In this document: positions 43,628 to 54,206 of the stretch, one piece after another
Layout of the letters: each line of letters begins with the position of its first letter
Numbering within the stretch: position 1 is the first letter of the stretch
Origin: Cryptomeria japonica
Taxonomy: Eukaryota > Streptophyta > Pinopsida > Cupressales > Cupressaceae
Length of the DNA: 64,000 nucleotides
Assembly (NCBI RefSeq): GCF_030272615.1
Contig: NC_081408.1
Span: 203,154,191-203,218,190, forward strand
Direction: 5' to 3'
The notes under the pieces: generated by a model
The model's database searches: none
What the model was told of the DNA's origin: nothing
The model's input: the letters and a program-made list of their open reading frames with translations, nothing else
Made by a program: the position numbers and the translations under genes

Positions 43628-45283
43628 TGTGTGGGAGAAAAAGTGACACTAAGCAAACATGCCCTAATCTCACTTTCAAGCACACATTTGTGGAATACGA
43701 AAGAGCCTATAGGTATCACACAATTGGCTACTTCTTCTTGTGGAAGAGATAGCCACGAGCTACCTATTAGGATTTCTATTCCCTTATTGTAATTGAAAGA
43801 TAAAATAATGCAAGTTCAATCCCTAACCCCAAAGTGCAAGTATGAACTAATAACAAGATTACAGAATTGAACTTAAATGATGGAAAGCTGTAAACACAAG
43901 GATAAGACAAGAATGTAAATGCGTACCCGGAGTTAAAATATGACTGAAAATGCTCGAGACGGGGGCGCAGGTGCCACTGTCCTGATTCTGCCCCTGAAAC
44001 TGCTGTTTTGCAACCTGGAAAAGCTGTCAAAATGCTGAAAATGTTGTCTGTCAGGAGGACCAGGGTGCCCAGCGCCCCTGTCCCAGGGACCAGGGCACCC
44101 AGTACCCCTTTCCTGGCAGGACTAGGGCACCCCACGCCCCTGTCCTGGTCTTTTGCTCTGAGATTTGGTGTGTGGTGCTGTCTCAGTCTGCTTCTCCCAG
44201 ATCTGCAACTTGCGGCGTCGTCCGAGTCCCGAAACCTGCACTTATATCTGAAAAGGTGTTTGGGCGGCTATATAGGGTTTTGCGTTAGTCAAACCCCCAC
44301 TTCGGTGATTTCCACCTCCACGAATAGCCAAGTTGTATTGTAAAATGTATTGTGTGTGCAAACCTAGTGTGTGTGCAAGGTCCTTAAATGCACGAAAGCA
44401 AACTAGAGCAACCTAGAAAGTAAACCCTAATTGCTTGTAAATGATAATGTAAATTCTCTAAATCAAGATGCAAAATGATCTAAAGCATGAATAAAGGATA
44501 TATTGAAGCTTATGCAAAGACATGAAAATAACATGAAATCATACCCAACCCTCAAGGGAGGAGTACAAGCCAATCTTCAGTCGGTAATCTCCTATTGTTC
44601 TTCAATGTCTTCCAAGCCCTAAATGAATGAATGAAATTGATGAATGCTTGATGGATGGATGTTGAATTTTGTTGAAGTCTTCAAAGATCTACTCTTTCGC
44701 TGCATATGAAGTTCCTGAAAACAAAAATCGGATCCCTTCAAATGAAGAAAGAGAGCTCTTATGTATGAAACCCTAGGTCTTAATTTCGACTTTTGGCCGA
44801 CCTAGAGATTGAATATCCCGCCAATTTCTTGGGGTTAAGCTTTATTTTATGATTGGATCGTGCTCCTAAAATTTTGGGAAAAATGTCTGGGACCATGTGC
44901 ACCGGGCGCCACGGTCCCGACAACTTTTCACCAAATTTTCAGGGCCATCGGATATGATGATTTTAGAGAGAATCCCAAAGTTACAGGTGATTTTGAGATG
45001 TTTTGACCCCCGAAATCAAGCCCCCAAGTTCAAAATAGGACCTAATTAGGGTTTTTGATTAAATGATGTATTGGAGGAATAAAATGAAAAGGGCACACTT
45101 TAATGAAAGGGCCCAACTTTATGGTATGGGAGATGATAAAATAGAACCTTAGACCTAATTAATTTAATTAATTAAGTGCTAAAGGGGAAATGCAATGCAA
45201 GATGCAAAATGCGCCAAGGCGGGTGCTGAACTAGGTGTGAAATTGTACCACCCTAGCAAGTGCGTACAATTTACGACGCTACA
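43628..45283 (-). repeat. Element 3b, left (3') LTR
   Basis: 1,656 bp, 30 bp longer than its partner because of an extra unit in a GC-rich minisatellite (44060-44150). A palindromic TATATAG lies at 44269-44275, a possible TATA box on the minus strand. The sequence differs from its partner by roughly 2% by eye. Confidence 0.9.
44060..44150. repeat. GC-rich minisatellite in element 3b LTR
   Basis: About three units on the pattern CCAGGGCRCCC...CGCCCCTGTCC; the right LTR (about 50848-50910) has two. Proline-rich frames here are by-products of the repeat. Confidence 0.7.
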
Positions 45284-45298
45284 TTTAGCCCCCACTTT
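45284..45298 (-). other. Polypurine tract of element 3b
   Basis: The minus strand reads AAAGTGGGGGCTAAA directly before the 3' LTR. Confidence 0.78.
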
Positions 45299-46896
45299 AG
45301 CGGTCATATGAATACTACGTGCATATGCAAGCTAAAGTACAGAAAAGTAAACATTATTTGAAAAAGGATATATCCATAAGTCTGTCGAACGAAGCCCCCA
45401 GCGGTATCTGCAGTACACAGTTAGGAACCGCACCCTACAAAACACACATTAGATCACAAAATCACCTAATGCTTACTAAGGAAGGTGATGAAAATTCGAG
45501 GGTAGCTATATGCCCCCCCCTATTTCGGCTTGCTAATTTTAGTGAGTTGAAACAGGGTATCATGTTTACCTCTTCGAATTGTTAAAGAATATTGATGACA
45601 AATGCTCACAAGAAGATTTGATATGAGATCAAAAATTAATGGAGAATCATTTGGTAAGAAAGAGGACTAAATCTCAATTCCAACACAACAAAGAGTGTGA
45701 GGGTTTGAGAGTTCTCTAACACAAGATGAAGGATGTAAATGGAAACAAAATGCAAAGAGAAGAAAAGAAAGGAAAAAAGCATGAATACACCCATTGGTGA
45801 TCCATGAGAAGAATAATGAGAGAGAAAACATGGACTTCTCGCCCCTAGATCTTGTCTAGGTGATCCATGGAAAAGAGGACATGGAAAACTAGCCCCTAGA
45901 GTCTATCTAGGTGATCCATGTAAGGGAGGAGAGTGAGAAAGTCTAGCCTTATGCTGCTAGTTCCACTCAACCTCATGCATGTGTGTGTAAGTGAGGTTAG
46001 AAGCATTTCATAGGAGTCTATGCCCGAGTATGCTACAACCTGTATATGTATAGTAAAAAAATGTGACATCTCGCTCTAAGAGTCTGTGCTCTGGTTCCGA
46101 GAATGACCCATTGCTCAAAAAGTGTAATGTTTATGTCATAAGAAAATTAGAACAAGGATACCTACCTTCATCACAAAAGAAGATACCCCAAAAATGCAAC
46201 AATATCATAGATCCAAGCAAGAGAGTTTTGCACTCTTTAAGCAAGGATAAGATAGTTGAGAAGGGATATCCTATAGTATGTGTAAAGGAGATCCTTAGAG
46301 GAGAAGAGATCTTTATACAAAAGACACCTATCCCCAAGGGGAATTGTCTTAGACAAATATAACATCTTCTAGAATAAGACAAAGAAGAGAATAAGAATAC
46401 AATACTTCCTTCTTTTGCACGGTGAAAGTGATTCTTAATGAAGGATGACGCTCTTTTTAACCCAATTGGGAGAGTGAATTCATTATAGATGTATTTTACC
46501 AAGTGCAAAAGAGGTTGTAATCAAGGACTTACACCTCTTTTAAGAGAGAATCCTTGAACAAACAACAACAAATGCATACAAGGAATAACATCAAGTAATA
46601 AAGTTCACACCATCCACAAAATAGGAAAAAGTGGATCCTTAGATAAAAATAAGGAAAGATCATTGCCTCAATGAGAAGGACTTACACAATCTTCTAGGGA
46701 GAGATTTGGACATAAGCAAAAGAAGAGATGTATGAAATCACTCTTGTCCCCATAGGAACAAGAAAATTAGGCTATTATGTTGCTTCAAAAAAATATATAA
46801 TTGCACTGGAAATTGTACCATCATGAATGACAATGAGCCCCCAGTAAATGAGCTACCAATGTCACATAATGATGAGCAACATAGCAGCCATTAATG
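45299..46896 (-). other. 3' non-coding region of element 3b
   Basis: This is the space where polymerase and integrase would lie in an autonomous element; none is present. A repeat of about 57 bp built on GTCTAGGTGATCCATGG occurs two to three times (about 45790-45940). Short frames at 46063-46362 and 46131-46508 overlap on opposite strands and neither is convincing. Confidence 0.6.
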
Positions 46897-47532
46897 TTAT
46901 TTAAAGACATGATAAACTAAATGAGGTATTTGAATATGACATGTTAAATGCTCAACTATAAGTGAGATCAAGAACATGTATAAAATGATAAAAATTGAAG
47001 AAGAAAAGTCACAAGAAATCTTAGAAGAGGGATGAGTGTAATTTATTAGAGCCTTATCCTTGGAGGAAAGGACTTTATGATGAATAGGAGATAATGATTC
47101 ATAAGTGGATTTAGAAATTTGAGGGGATTCATAAAGAGATTTGTTCATCGCCAAGATTTCCTTATGAGGGGAATGAGAGTTGATAGAAGTAGAAGATGAT
47201 TTAGTTGAAGTGAGATCATCATCACTACTAAATATAGCATTCACATTAAGAGATGGTCTTTTAGATGCTTTAGTGCATTTGCAGGGATTATAGCCAAGTC
47301 CACAGGCATAATTGTGAAAATTAGTCTCTAGAGGAACTTTTATCCCTTGTTCATGAGCGCCACAACCATTTCCATGATACCCATGCTTAGTAAAAATGCG
47401 AAAACCACGACCATAACGATCAGCCATTTCAGGAAGAGAAGGTGGTTTTTCATAAGACAAAGAATCAAACTCTTCATAATTAGAGGTGTGAGGAGAAGAA
47501 GTTTGAGAAGCGGCCACAAAATTATTGCTCAT
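46897..47532 (-). pseudogene. G-patch and C-terminal tail of the element 3b protein
   Basis: In phase with the protease part upstream. RYGRGFRIFTKHGYHGNGCG (about residues 39-58, near 47415-47360) has the Gly and aromatic pattern of a G-patch. ETNFHNYACGLGYNPCKC follows. The rest is Ser-rich, and the last 35 residues are hydrophobic, probably fortuitous translation past the original end. Confidence 0.6.
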
Positions 47533-48093
47533 AGGTTCAGGTAAGATTGATTGATCTCTAGTTTCTTCCTTCTTTTTACCTTTAAGATCTCTAGGAGGAA
47601 CCCTATACTCACCTACAAAGGTGGGATTAAAATCAAGAGATCCCTAATCATCTTCTGCGAGAACCTTCTCAGGATCAAAAGCCTTTTCATGTGTAGATTC
47701 AAGTCGAGAAGGATCTTCTTCAGGAGCTTTAGGCTCATCCAAAGAATTTTGATTACCAGAGGGTGATGATTCATCCATAGGTATTTTGTTTAAAGAGTCA
47801 TCACTAGAAGAGGAAGGTTTAGAAGAACTCCCTTTGGAAGTAGATGTTTGTAAACAAGACTGAAGATTAGTATCACCTATCAAGGTATATGTCTTATTGT
47901 TATAAATGAATTTAACTTGTCTATGCAATGTAGAGGGGACAGCTTGCATACTGTGAATCCAAGGTCTCCCTAATAGCAAGTTGTATGATAGATTTCCTGA
48001 CATAACATGGATAGGAGTAGGCAAAGTAACAGGTCCCACTGTGATGGGTAAGGTGATAATACCTAATGAAGACTTAGCCACATTATCAAAGCC
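47533..48093 (-). pseudogene. Protease C-terminal half of the element 3b protein
   Basis: Starts just after TAG 48094. NLSYNLLLGRPWIHSMQAVPS matches the YNILLGRPWIHEMRAIPS segment of the element 3a protease closely, which is the best evidence that the two share ancestry. An acidic Ser-rich linker leads to a stop at 47644, and the frame then continues into the G-patch part. Confidence 0.7.
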
Positions 48094-50076
48094 TCAAATA
48101 GGACGAGAGTCAGGCTCAATAAGGGATGTATCCACATTCATCTTATGCAATAGATTAATGCTACACACATTAAGGCCAGAGCCATTATCTACCAGTGTTC
48201 GTCTTATAGCAGTGTCATTTATGATAACCACAATCATCAAGGGATCATATTGTTGTTGAATTTCACTAGTAGGCAACTCATCTTGGGTAAACACAATTTG
48301 AGCTTTAGGATTCATCACAGAGTTAACTAAAGATGCTATATTACTAGATGTATTCGGTGGAGGAACATTCAAATCTTTCAAGGCATCTTGTAACATTCCA
48401 TGATGTGCGGAAGAAGTTTGGATCAAATCCCAAAGGGATATCTTAGCAGGGGTAGCTTTAAGTTGTTCTATGAGATCATATTCCTTACCAAGAACTTGTG
48501 AAATACGTGGAGCTTGTGGAAGAATTGGTTGAGAAGGAGGAAGTGAAGTTGGGATAACTGGAGGAGGATTAGGTTGCCTATTGTTTCTTGTGTTATAGGT
48601 ATGAGCAACCGCATGATAACTCTCTCTAGTCAGTTGCTTAGCATACTCATAAGGGCTCTTAGAAGAATAACCTCCTTGCACAGTAATAATAGGTTTCTTA
48701 GGAGTGCAAAAAGAATCATTAGCATAACCACCTTGAACCACTAAGATAGGCTTATTTAAAGGTTGAGAATTTTGAGAAGGACAAGCACCTTGGACAGTGA
48801 AGAGAGGTTTGTTAGGTGTCTCAATCACATGTATCAAATTGATTGAGGATGGTTTAGAAGAGAGAACAAAAGTGTTGGAAGAATTATTGATAGTCTTCTC
48901 TTGCACTAAAATCTTATCATGGATTAAATCAATTTTAGGAGAGAGACAAGGGGTAGGCATTGATGTTCTAGTAGGAAAAGTAACACTAGGAAAGGTCATA
49001 TCATCCTCTATCATCAAAGGATCTACATAGGGAATAAACTCTCTAGGAGAAGGATCAAAATTACTCTCTAAAGTCTCATTTTTGAGAGGGAGATCTTTGA
49101 AAGACATGTTAACCATCTTGCTTTGAACTAGGGTTTTCCTACGAGTAGAACCAAGTTGAGGAGAGGAAGATGCTTTATTTTTAGAGGGAGAATAATTGAG
49201 ATTCAAGGAAGGTGAGGAATTATCAAGGGAGAGAGAATAATCTACACCTTCTTCTAATGGTTCATCCCAAATGGTGAAGTTGTTGAAAGGAATGTTTGAA
49301 GTATTGTCAATTTCGGGAGAAGAGATAACATTGTTTATTAATTCCTCATCCTTAGGAGGAAGAGCATCAATAGATGTGTTAAACTCATCCTCTTTCTTCA
49401 AAATATGTTCAATATGATCTTTAGGGGAGAGAGAATTAAGGAAATTGCTTATTATTTCATCTTCTTTCTCTAAGGGATGCTTATGGGTAAGACCAACTTT
49501 AGGAGAAGGGTAAGCATTTATCATTAATTCATCATCTCTAGTGGGAATTTTGTTGGAAAAGGAAATGCCATCACTAGGAAATGTAGGGATAATGTCATCT
49601 TCTTGCACAAAAGGATCCTCATGAAGGGAGTGTTTTTTAGGAGGAACATGAACATATTTCTCCAAAGATTCATGCTTAGGAAGGAGATCTTTGAAAGAAG
49701 TGTTCATAACCTCTTGTTGCACTAACATGCCCCCATTGGAAGGACCAACTTTAGGAGAAAATAAGTCAATGTCCATCAATACCTTTTCACTTAGAGAGGC
49801 ATCATGTAGGGAAGATGAAGTAACATTAAGAAAAGTGTTTATGATATCATTCTCTTCCTCTAGGATAGCTAAATAGGAAGAGCACATTTTAGGAGAGTTG
49901 TCAAGATCATTCTTAAAGTCTTCATCCTTAGAGCATGGGAGAGTCTCAAAGGGATTGGTAGCAACTCTTTTAGACACTAAAATGTTGTTATAGATAGGGG
50001 GAAGTTCTTTAGGAGAAGAAAAAATTGAAACAAGGGAAGCTAACCCATTATCACATCTATGAAATGAATGCATCAT
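48094..50076 (-). CDS. Large N-terminal protein of element 3b, ending in a protease active-site region
   Basis: 660 codons open from ATG 50076. Residues 1-430 are Ser/Pro/Asp/Lys-rich and built of diverged repeats around S-P-K-x-G and the pair LVQxKxxNxSFKDL. Residues 430-490 hold three tandem units ending FTVQGACPS, LVVQGGYAN and ITVQGGYSS. Then come AHTYNTRNNRQPNPPP and KEYDLIEQLKATPAKISLWDL, which closely follows the EYDLVEQLGKTPALISILEL segment before the element 3a protease. Near residue 632 the active-site region reads RRTLVDNGSGLNVC, with Asn where 3a has Gly. No capsid domain is seen, so its particle function is doubtful. Confidence 0.75.
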   Translation of the reverse strand: MMHSFHRCDNGLASLVSIFSSPKELPPIYNNILVSKRVATNPFETLPCSKDEDFKNDLDNSPKMCSSYLAILEEENDIINTFLNVTSSSLHDASLSEKVLMDIDLFSPKVGPSNGGMLVQQEVMNTSFKDLLPKHESLEKYVHVPPKKHSLHEDPFVQEDDIIPTFPSDGISFSNKIPTRDDELMINAYPSPKVGLTHKHPLEKEDEIISNFLNSLSPKDHIEHILKKEDEFNTSIDALPPKDEELINNVISSPEIDNTSNIPFNNFTIWDEPLEEGVDYSLSLDNSSPSLNLNYSPSKNKASSSPQLGSTRRKTLVQSKMVNMSFKDLPLKNETLESNFDPSPREFIPYVDPLMIEDDMTFPSVTFPTRTSMPTPCLSPKIDLIHDKILVQEKTINNSSNTFVLSSKPSSINLIHVIETPNKPLFTVQGACPSQNSQPLNKPILVVQGGYANDSFCTPKKPIITVQGGYSSKSPYEYAKQLTRESYHAVAHTYNTRNNRQPNPPPVIPTSLPPSQPILPQAPRISQVLGKEYDLIEQLKATPAKISLWDLIQTSSAHHGMLQDALKDLNVPPPNTSSNIASLVNSVMNPKAQIVFTQDELPTSEIQQQYDPLMIVVIINDTAIRRTLVDNGSGLNVCSINLLHKMNVDTSLIEPDSRPI

Positions 50077-50415
50077 GACAACAATTTTCTTCTTTCAAAT
50101 GATAACACATGCAAAATAGAAGGAAATGTTTAATTTCAACCAATGCAAGCACTTAGAATGTAGATTTAGAAAATGAAATTTATGATTCAAATGAGTTCCT
50201 AAATCAGATTTGAAATTATTGATCCCAATTAAGCTATCCACAAGTTCAACTTTGAATTGAAAAAATTAGGGTTTTAGCAAAAATTTCCTCTAAATTTTTT
50301 TGAATCTTGCAAGAAATTAAAACTTGTAAATACAAATTTGAATTTGAAAACACTCAAATTTGAAAACATAAATCAAAATTAGAGAAGATTGGAGTTCGCG
50401 TCGGGTTCACCAAAA
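50077..50415 (-). other. Leader and primer-binding site of element 3b
   Basis: The primer site TGGTGAACCCGACGCGAA (minus strand) occupies 50395-50412, three bases inside the 5' LTR. I cannot name the tRNA. The remaining 300 bp to the ATG is AT-rich and non-coding. Confidence 0.7.
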
Positions 50416-52041
50416 TGTGTGGGAGAAAAAGTGACACTAAGCAAACATGCCCTAATCTCACTTTCAAGCACACATTTGTGGTATACGAAAGAGCCTAGAG
50501 GTATCACACAATTGGCTACTTCTTCTTGTGGAAGAGAGAGCCACGGGCTACCTATTAGGATTTCTATTCCCTTGTTGTAATTGAAAGATAAAATAATGCA
50601 AGTTCAATCCCTAACCCCAAAGTGCAAGTATGAACTAATAACAAGATTACAGAATTGAACTTAAATGATGGAAAGCTGTAAACACAAGGATAAGACAAGA
50701 ATGTAAATGCGTACCCAGAGTTAAAATCTGACTGAAAATGCTCGGGACGGGGGCGCGGGCGCCACTGTCCTGATTCTGCCCCTGAAACTGCTGTTTTGCA
50801 ACCTGGAAAAGCTGTCAAAATGCTGAAAATATTGTCTGTCAGGAGGACCAGGGCGCCCAGCGCCCCTGTCCTGGCAGGACCAGGGCGCCCCATGCCCCTA
50901 TCCTGGTCTTTTGCTCTGAGATTTGGTGTGTGGTGCTGTCTCAGTCTGCTTCTCCCGGATCTGCAACTTGCGGCGTCGTCCGAGTCCCGAAACCTGCACT
51001 TATATCTGAAAAAGTGTTTGGGCGGCTATATAGGGTTTTACCTTATTCAAACCCCCGCTTCGGTGATTTCCACCTCCACGAATAGCCAAGTTGTATTGTA
51101 AAATGTATTGTGTGCGCAGACCTAGTGTGTGTGCAAGGTCCTTAAATGCAAGAAAGCAAACTAGAGCAACCTAGAAAGTAAACCCTAATTGCTTGTAAAT
51201 GATAATGTAAATGCTCTAAATCAAGATGTAAAGTGATCTAAAGCATGAATAAAGGATATATTGAAGCTTATGCAAAGACATGAAAACAACATGAAATCAT
51301 ACCCAACCCTCAAGGGAGGAGTACAAGCCAATCTTCAGTCGGTAATCTCCTATTGTTCTTCAATGTCTTCCAAGCCCTAAATGAATGAATGAAATTGATG
51401 AATGCTTGATGGATGGATGTTGAATGTTGTTGAAGTCTTCAAAGATCTGCTCTTTCGCTGCATATGAAGTTCCTGAAAACAAAAATCGGATCCCTTCAAA
51501 TGAAGAAAGAGAGCTCTTATGTATGAAACCCTAGGTCTTAATTTCGACTTTTGGCCGACCTAGAGATTGAATATCCCACCAATTTCTTGGGGTTAAGCTT
51601 TATTTTATGATTGGATCGTGCTCCTAAAATTTTGGGAAAAATGTCCGGGACCATGTGCACCGGGCGCCATGGTCCCGACAACTTTTCACCAAATTTTCAG
51701 GGCCATCGGATATGATGATTTTAGAGAGAATCCCGAAGTTACAGGTGATTTTGAGATGTTTTGACCCCCGAAATCAAGCCCCCAATTTCAAAATAGGACC
51801 TAATTAGGGTTTTTGATTAAATGATGTATTGGAGGAATAAAATGAAAAGGGCACACTTTAATGAAAGGGCCCAACTTTATGATATGGGAGATGATAAAAT
51901 AGAACCTTAGACCTAATTAATTTAATTAATTAAGTGCTAAAGGGGAAATGCAATGCAAGATGCAAAATGCGCCAAGGCGGGTGCTAAACTAGGTGTGAAA
52001 TTGTACCACCCTAGCAAGTGCGTACAATTTACGACGCTACA
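50416..52041 (-). repeat. Element 3b, right (5') LTR
   Basis: 1,626 bp with TG...CA ends, followed by TSD GCATT. Candidate TATATAG at 51027-51033. Confidence 0.9.
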
Positions 52042-52046
52042 GCATT

Positions 52047-54066
52047 GAACTTAGAATTGGAACACAAGAAGATGAATTTGCCACCATATGTTGCTTGGTA
52101 GGGGTTCAACAACAGAGAATATGCATTGAAGCAACTGAATGTTGATGTGAACTTCACACATATACCCCAATTAGAAGATTATTACGAGGATTGTTGTGAT
52201 GAATTTGAAGTTCAGAGAAAATTATGGTCAAGGTTCACTGTACAACAAATTATTACTTCGAAATTGCCCATGAACATTGCAAGAATACAAGAAGCAAAAG
52301 ATGAAGATGTATTGGACCTAGAGTTCAAAAAAAGAGTTCATGTGCAACCTATTCCTGAAATTGATTGGGATAGGAAAGAGGAAGAAAATATTCAATCAAG
52401 AACCTTTAATGTAATAAGGAGGATGGAGAAATGGTTAAGAGAGCGTAGGCCTGGAATAAAATTTGCTACCAGCTCAGTCGAGATATCAGTTGAGCAATCT
52501 CATGCTACTGTACCAATTTCTTCTTCTAACATTGTTGTTGATATTGCAGGTGTCACTGGTACTCGAAGTGAAAAGGTTCAAACTAGAAGACTTAAAGAAC
52601 CACTGTTTGGCCCCTCAACGGTTCGAGTCACCCATTCTAGAAGTAAAAGGAAAGGTGCAGACATCACAGGAAAAGAAACCATCATAGTTCTTGATACTGA
52701 GGATGTGCAAGTGAGTATGGGTGAACCAGAAATAGACATTCCTGCAGCTCAAGATGCAGGTAAAGAAAAAGAGCATTCTGCGGAAGGCCTCGATCAAGTG
52801 ACTACTTTGGTGACCATGGATTCATCCGAATGTCAAACGCTGCTAGCTAAGATATCCTCAAATGTTTCAAGGTGGTTAGGAGCATCAATAAGTAAGTAAC
52901 GCAATGTAGTCCCTATCAGTGTTCCCATGGAAGATATGGTGAGCAAATGCCTCGGGAAAACACCTAAGTCCAAAAAGCTAAAAGCAGAAGCTATGCTGGA
53001 GGTGGATTAGAATACAAGACACTGGGTAGCTGAAGTGGCTAGGCCTATTTCTTACAAAGATCTATAAAATGCAATGGAGCAGGATTTTGTTGTTGAAAAG
53101 CTTGATTTAGGAACTGCTTCAAGGGCTGCTGATGCAAAACAATTAGAGTCCTCTACTAAATGAATGTTCTCCAGAACATAGAAAGATGAGAAAGACAAAT
53201 GAGAGTTGAAGCCGACTGTGAAGCAGATGGCGTAGTATATTAACATGATTCATCATCCCAGCCCACAACCCCTATCATAGGTTCCTCAAAATTTTGATCC
53301 TAGATCTCCCATGAACCAGAATTTATTGGATAAGGTTCAGAGAAATCATGTCCTGGTGGAAACCTTTGAAGAGTGGCTTGAGCTCATACTTCAGCAAGGA
53401 ACAACGTACATTGCTAATCTGGTAAAGGCGTACAAGGATGCTGTGACTGTGACTCAAGAGGTAGAAACAGAGGTGTCAGCGTGGGAAAAGGAAAGGAAAA
53501 AATGGGCTGCAGTACTAGTTCAAATGAGAGATGTACAGAAGTATGGTGTCATGAACTTCCTTACAGAAAAAGTAGTAAATGATTTAGATGACATGGTACT
53601 GCATGTGGCCAAGGAAAACATTGAATGGAGAAATTCAATCATGAAACAAGATCATGAAGAATCCATTAAGTTGCTAAAAAAATTGAAAGAACTCATTGCC
53701 GTGATGCAGAAAGACTTGAAGTGCATCGATGTACAGCTTCTGAAGGAAGACGGACAGACCATTGAACAGGTAGTAGATATGGTGCAGAATTTCAAATGGA
53801 AAATCAATTCTGTTAAAGAATCAAAATCCTTTACCTGCGATGAGTTCACCAGAGTGGCCCACATTGAATCCATGTTGGTTGTCTATTTGGATCATTTAGA
53901 GGTGCATAAAACTAAAGTCACGCAAGTGGGTATGGATAAAGAAGTCTGGAAGCAACGCATCCTACACATAGGTCTCCCGCATTACCAAGTAGTTCATAAT
54001 TTCTCCACGGCTCATATGGAGTGGCGAAATATACGTGGCACCATGCACACTTTAGAGACAATTTAG
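52047..54066 (+). pseudogene. LTR-encoded protein, LTR3 copy, C-terminal part (best preserved)
   Basis: 257 codons are open from 52126 to TAA 52897 and 251 codons from 53311 to the final TAG 54064. It is the best view of the second half: a Ser/Lys/Glu-rich region with a basic TRSRSKRK-like patch, then a charged, probably coiled-coil C-terminus (KERKKWAAVLVQMRDVQKYG, VKESKSFTCDEFTRVAHIES). Stops between 52897 and 53310 (TAG 53008, TAA 53065, TGA 53161 and others) separate the two. The natural stop is shared by all three copies. Confidence 0.75.
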
Positions 54067-54197
54067 GCCGTTTTCTGTTCTTTTAGTTATGGCTCTATTT
54101 ACGGCTTGTAGCCATTTAGTTAGGTTTTAGTTATAGGCGGTTGTTTCTGGAATTTCATATTTGCATTTTATTTAAAAGGACAATAAAGCCTGGCGGT

Positions 54198-54206
54198 TAT
54201 ATATAT
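54198..54206 (+). promoter_or_regulatory. TATA box P2 in LTR3
   Basis: TATATATTT in the same context as 7711 and 34932. AATAAA lies just upstream at 54182 in this copy only. Confidence 0.45.

Larger units (their letters stand above)
43628..52041 (-). mobile_element. Element 3b: non-autonomous LTR element with protease and G-patch only
   Basis: 8,414 bp, TGTGTGGGAG to ACGCTACA, with LTRs of 1,656 bp (left, 3') and 1,626 bp (right, 5'). The minus-strand orientation follows from the primer site (50395-50412) and the polypurine tract (45284-45298). The 5.1-kb internal region encodes one long protein with a low-complexity N-terminus, an aspartic-protease-like domain and a G-patch. There is no capsid, reverse transcriptase, RNase H or integrase that I can find. 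Protease and G-patch order resembles element 3a, so it probably derives from a Tat-like element and depends on one for movement. Confidence 0.88.

Noticed and set aside
44008-44343. Proline-rich 111-codon frame (and its partner at 50796-51101)
   Set aside because: It is produced by the GC-rich minisatellite in the element 3b LTR; the length changes with repeat number.
46063-46508. Overlapping short frames on both strands in element 3b
   Set aside because: The opposite-strand frames cover the same DNA and show no motif; they lie in the 3' non-coding region.
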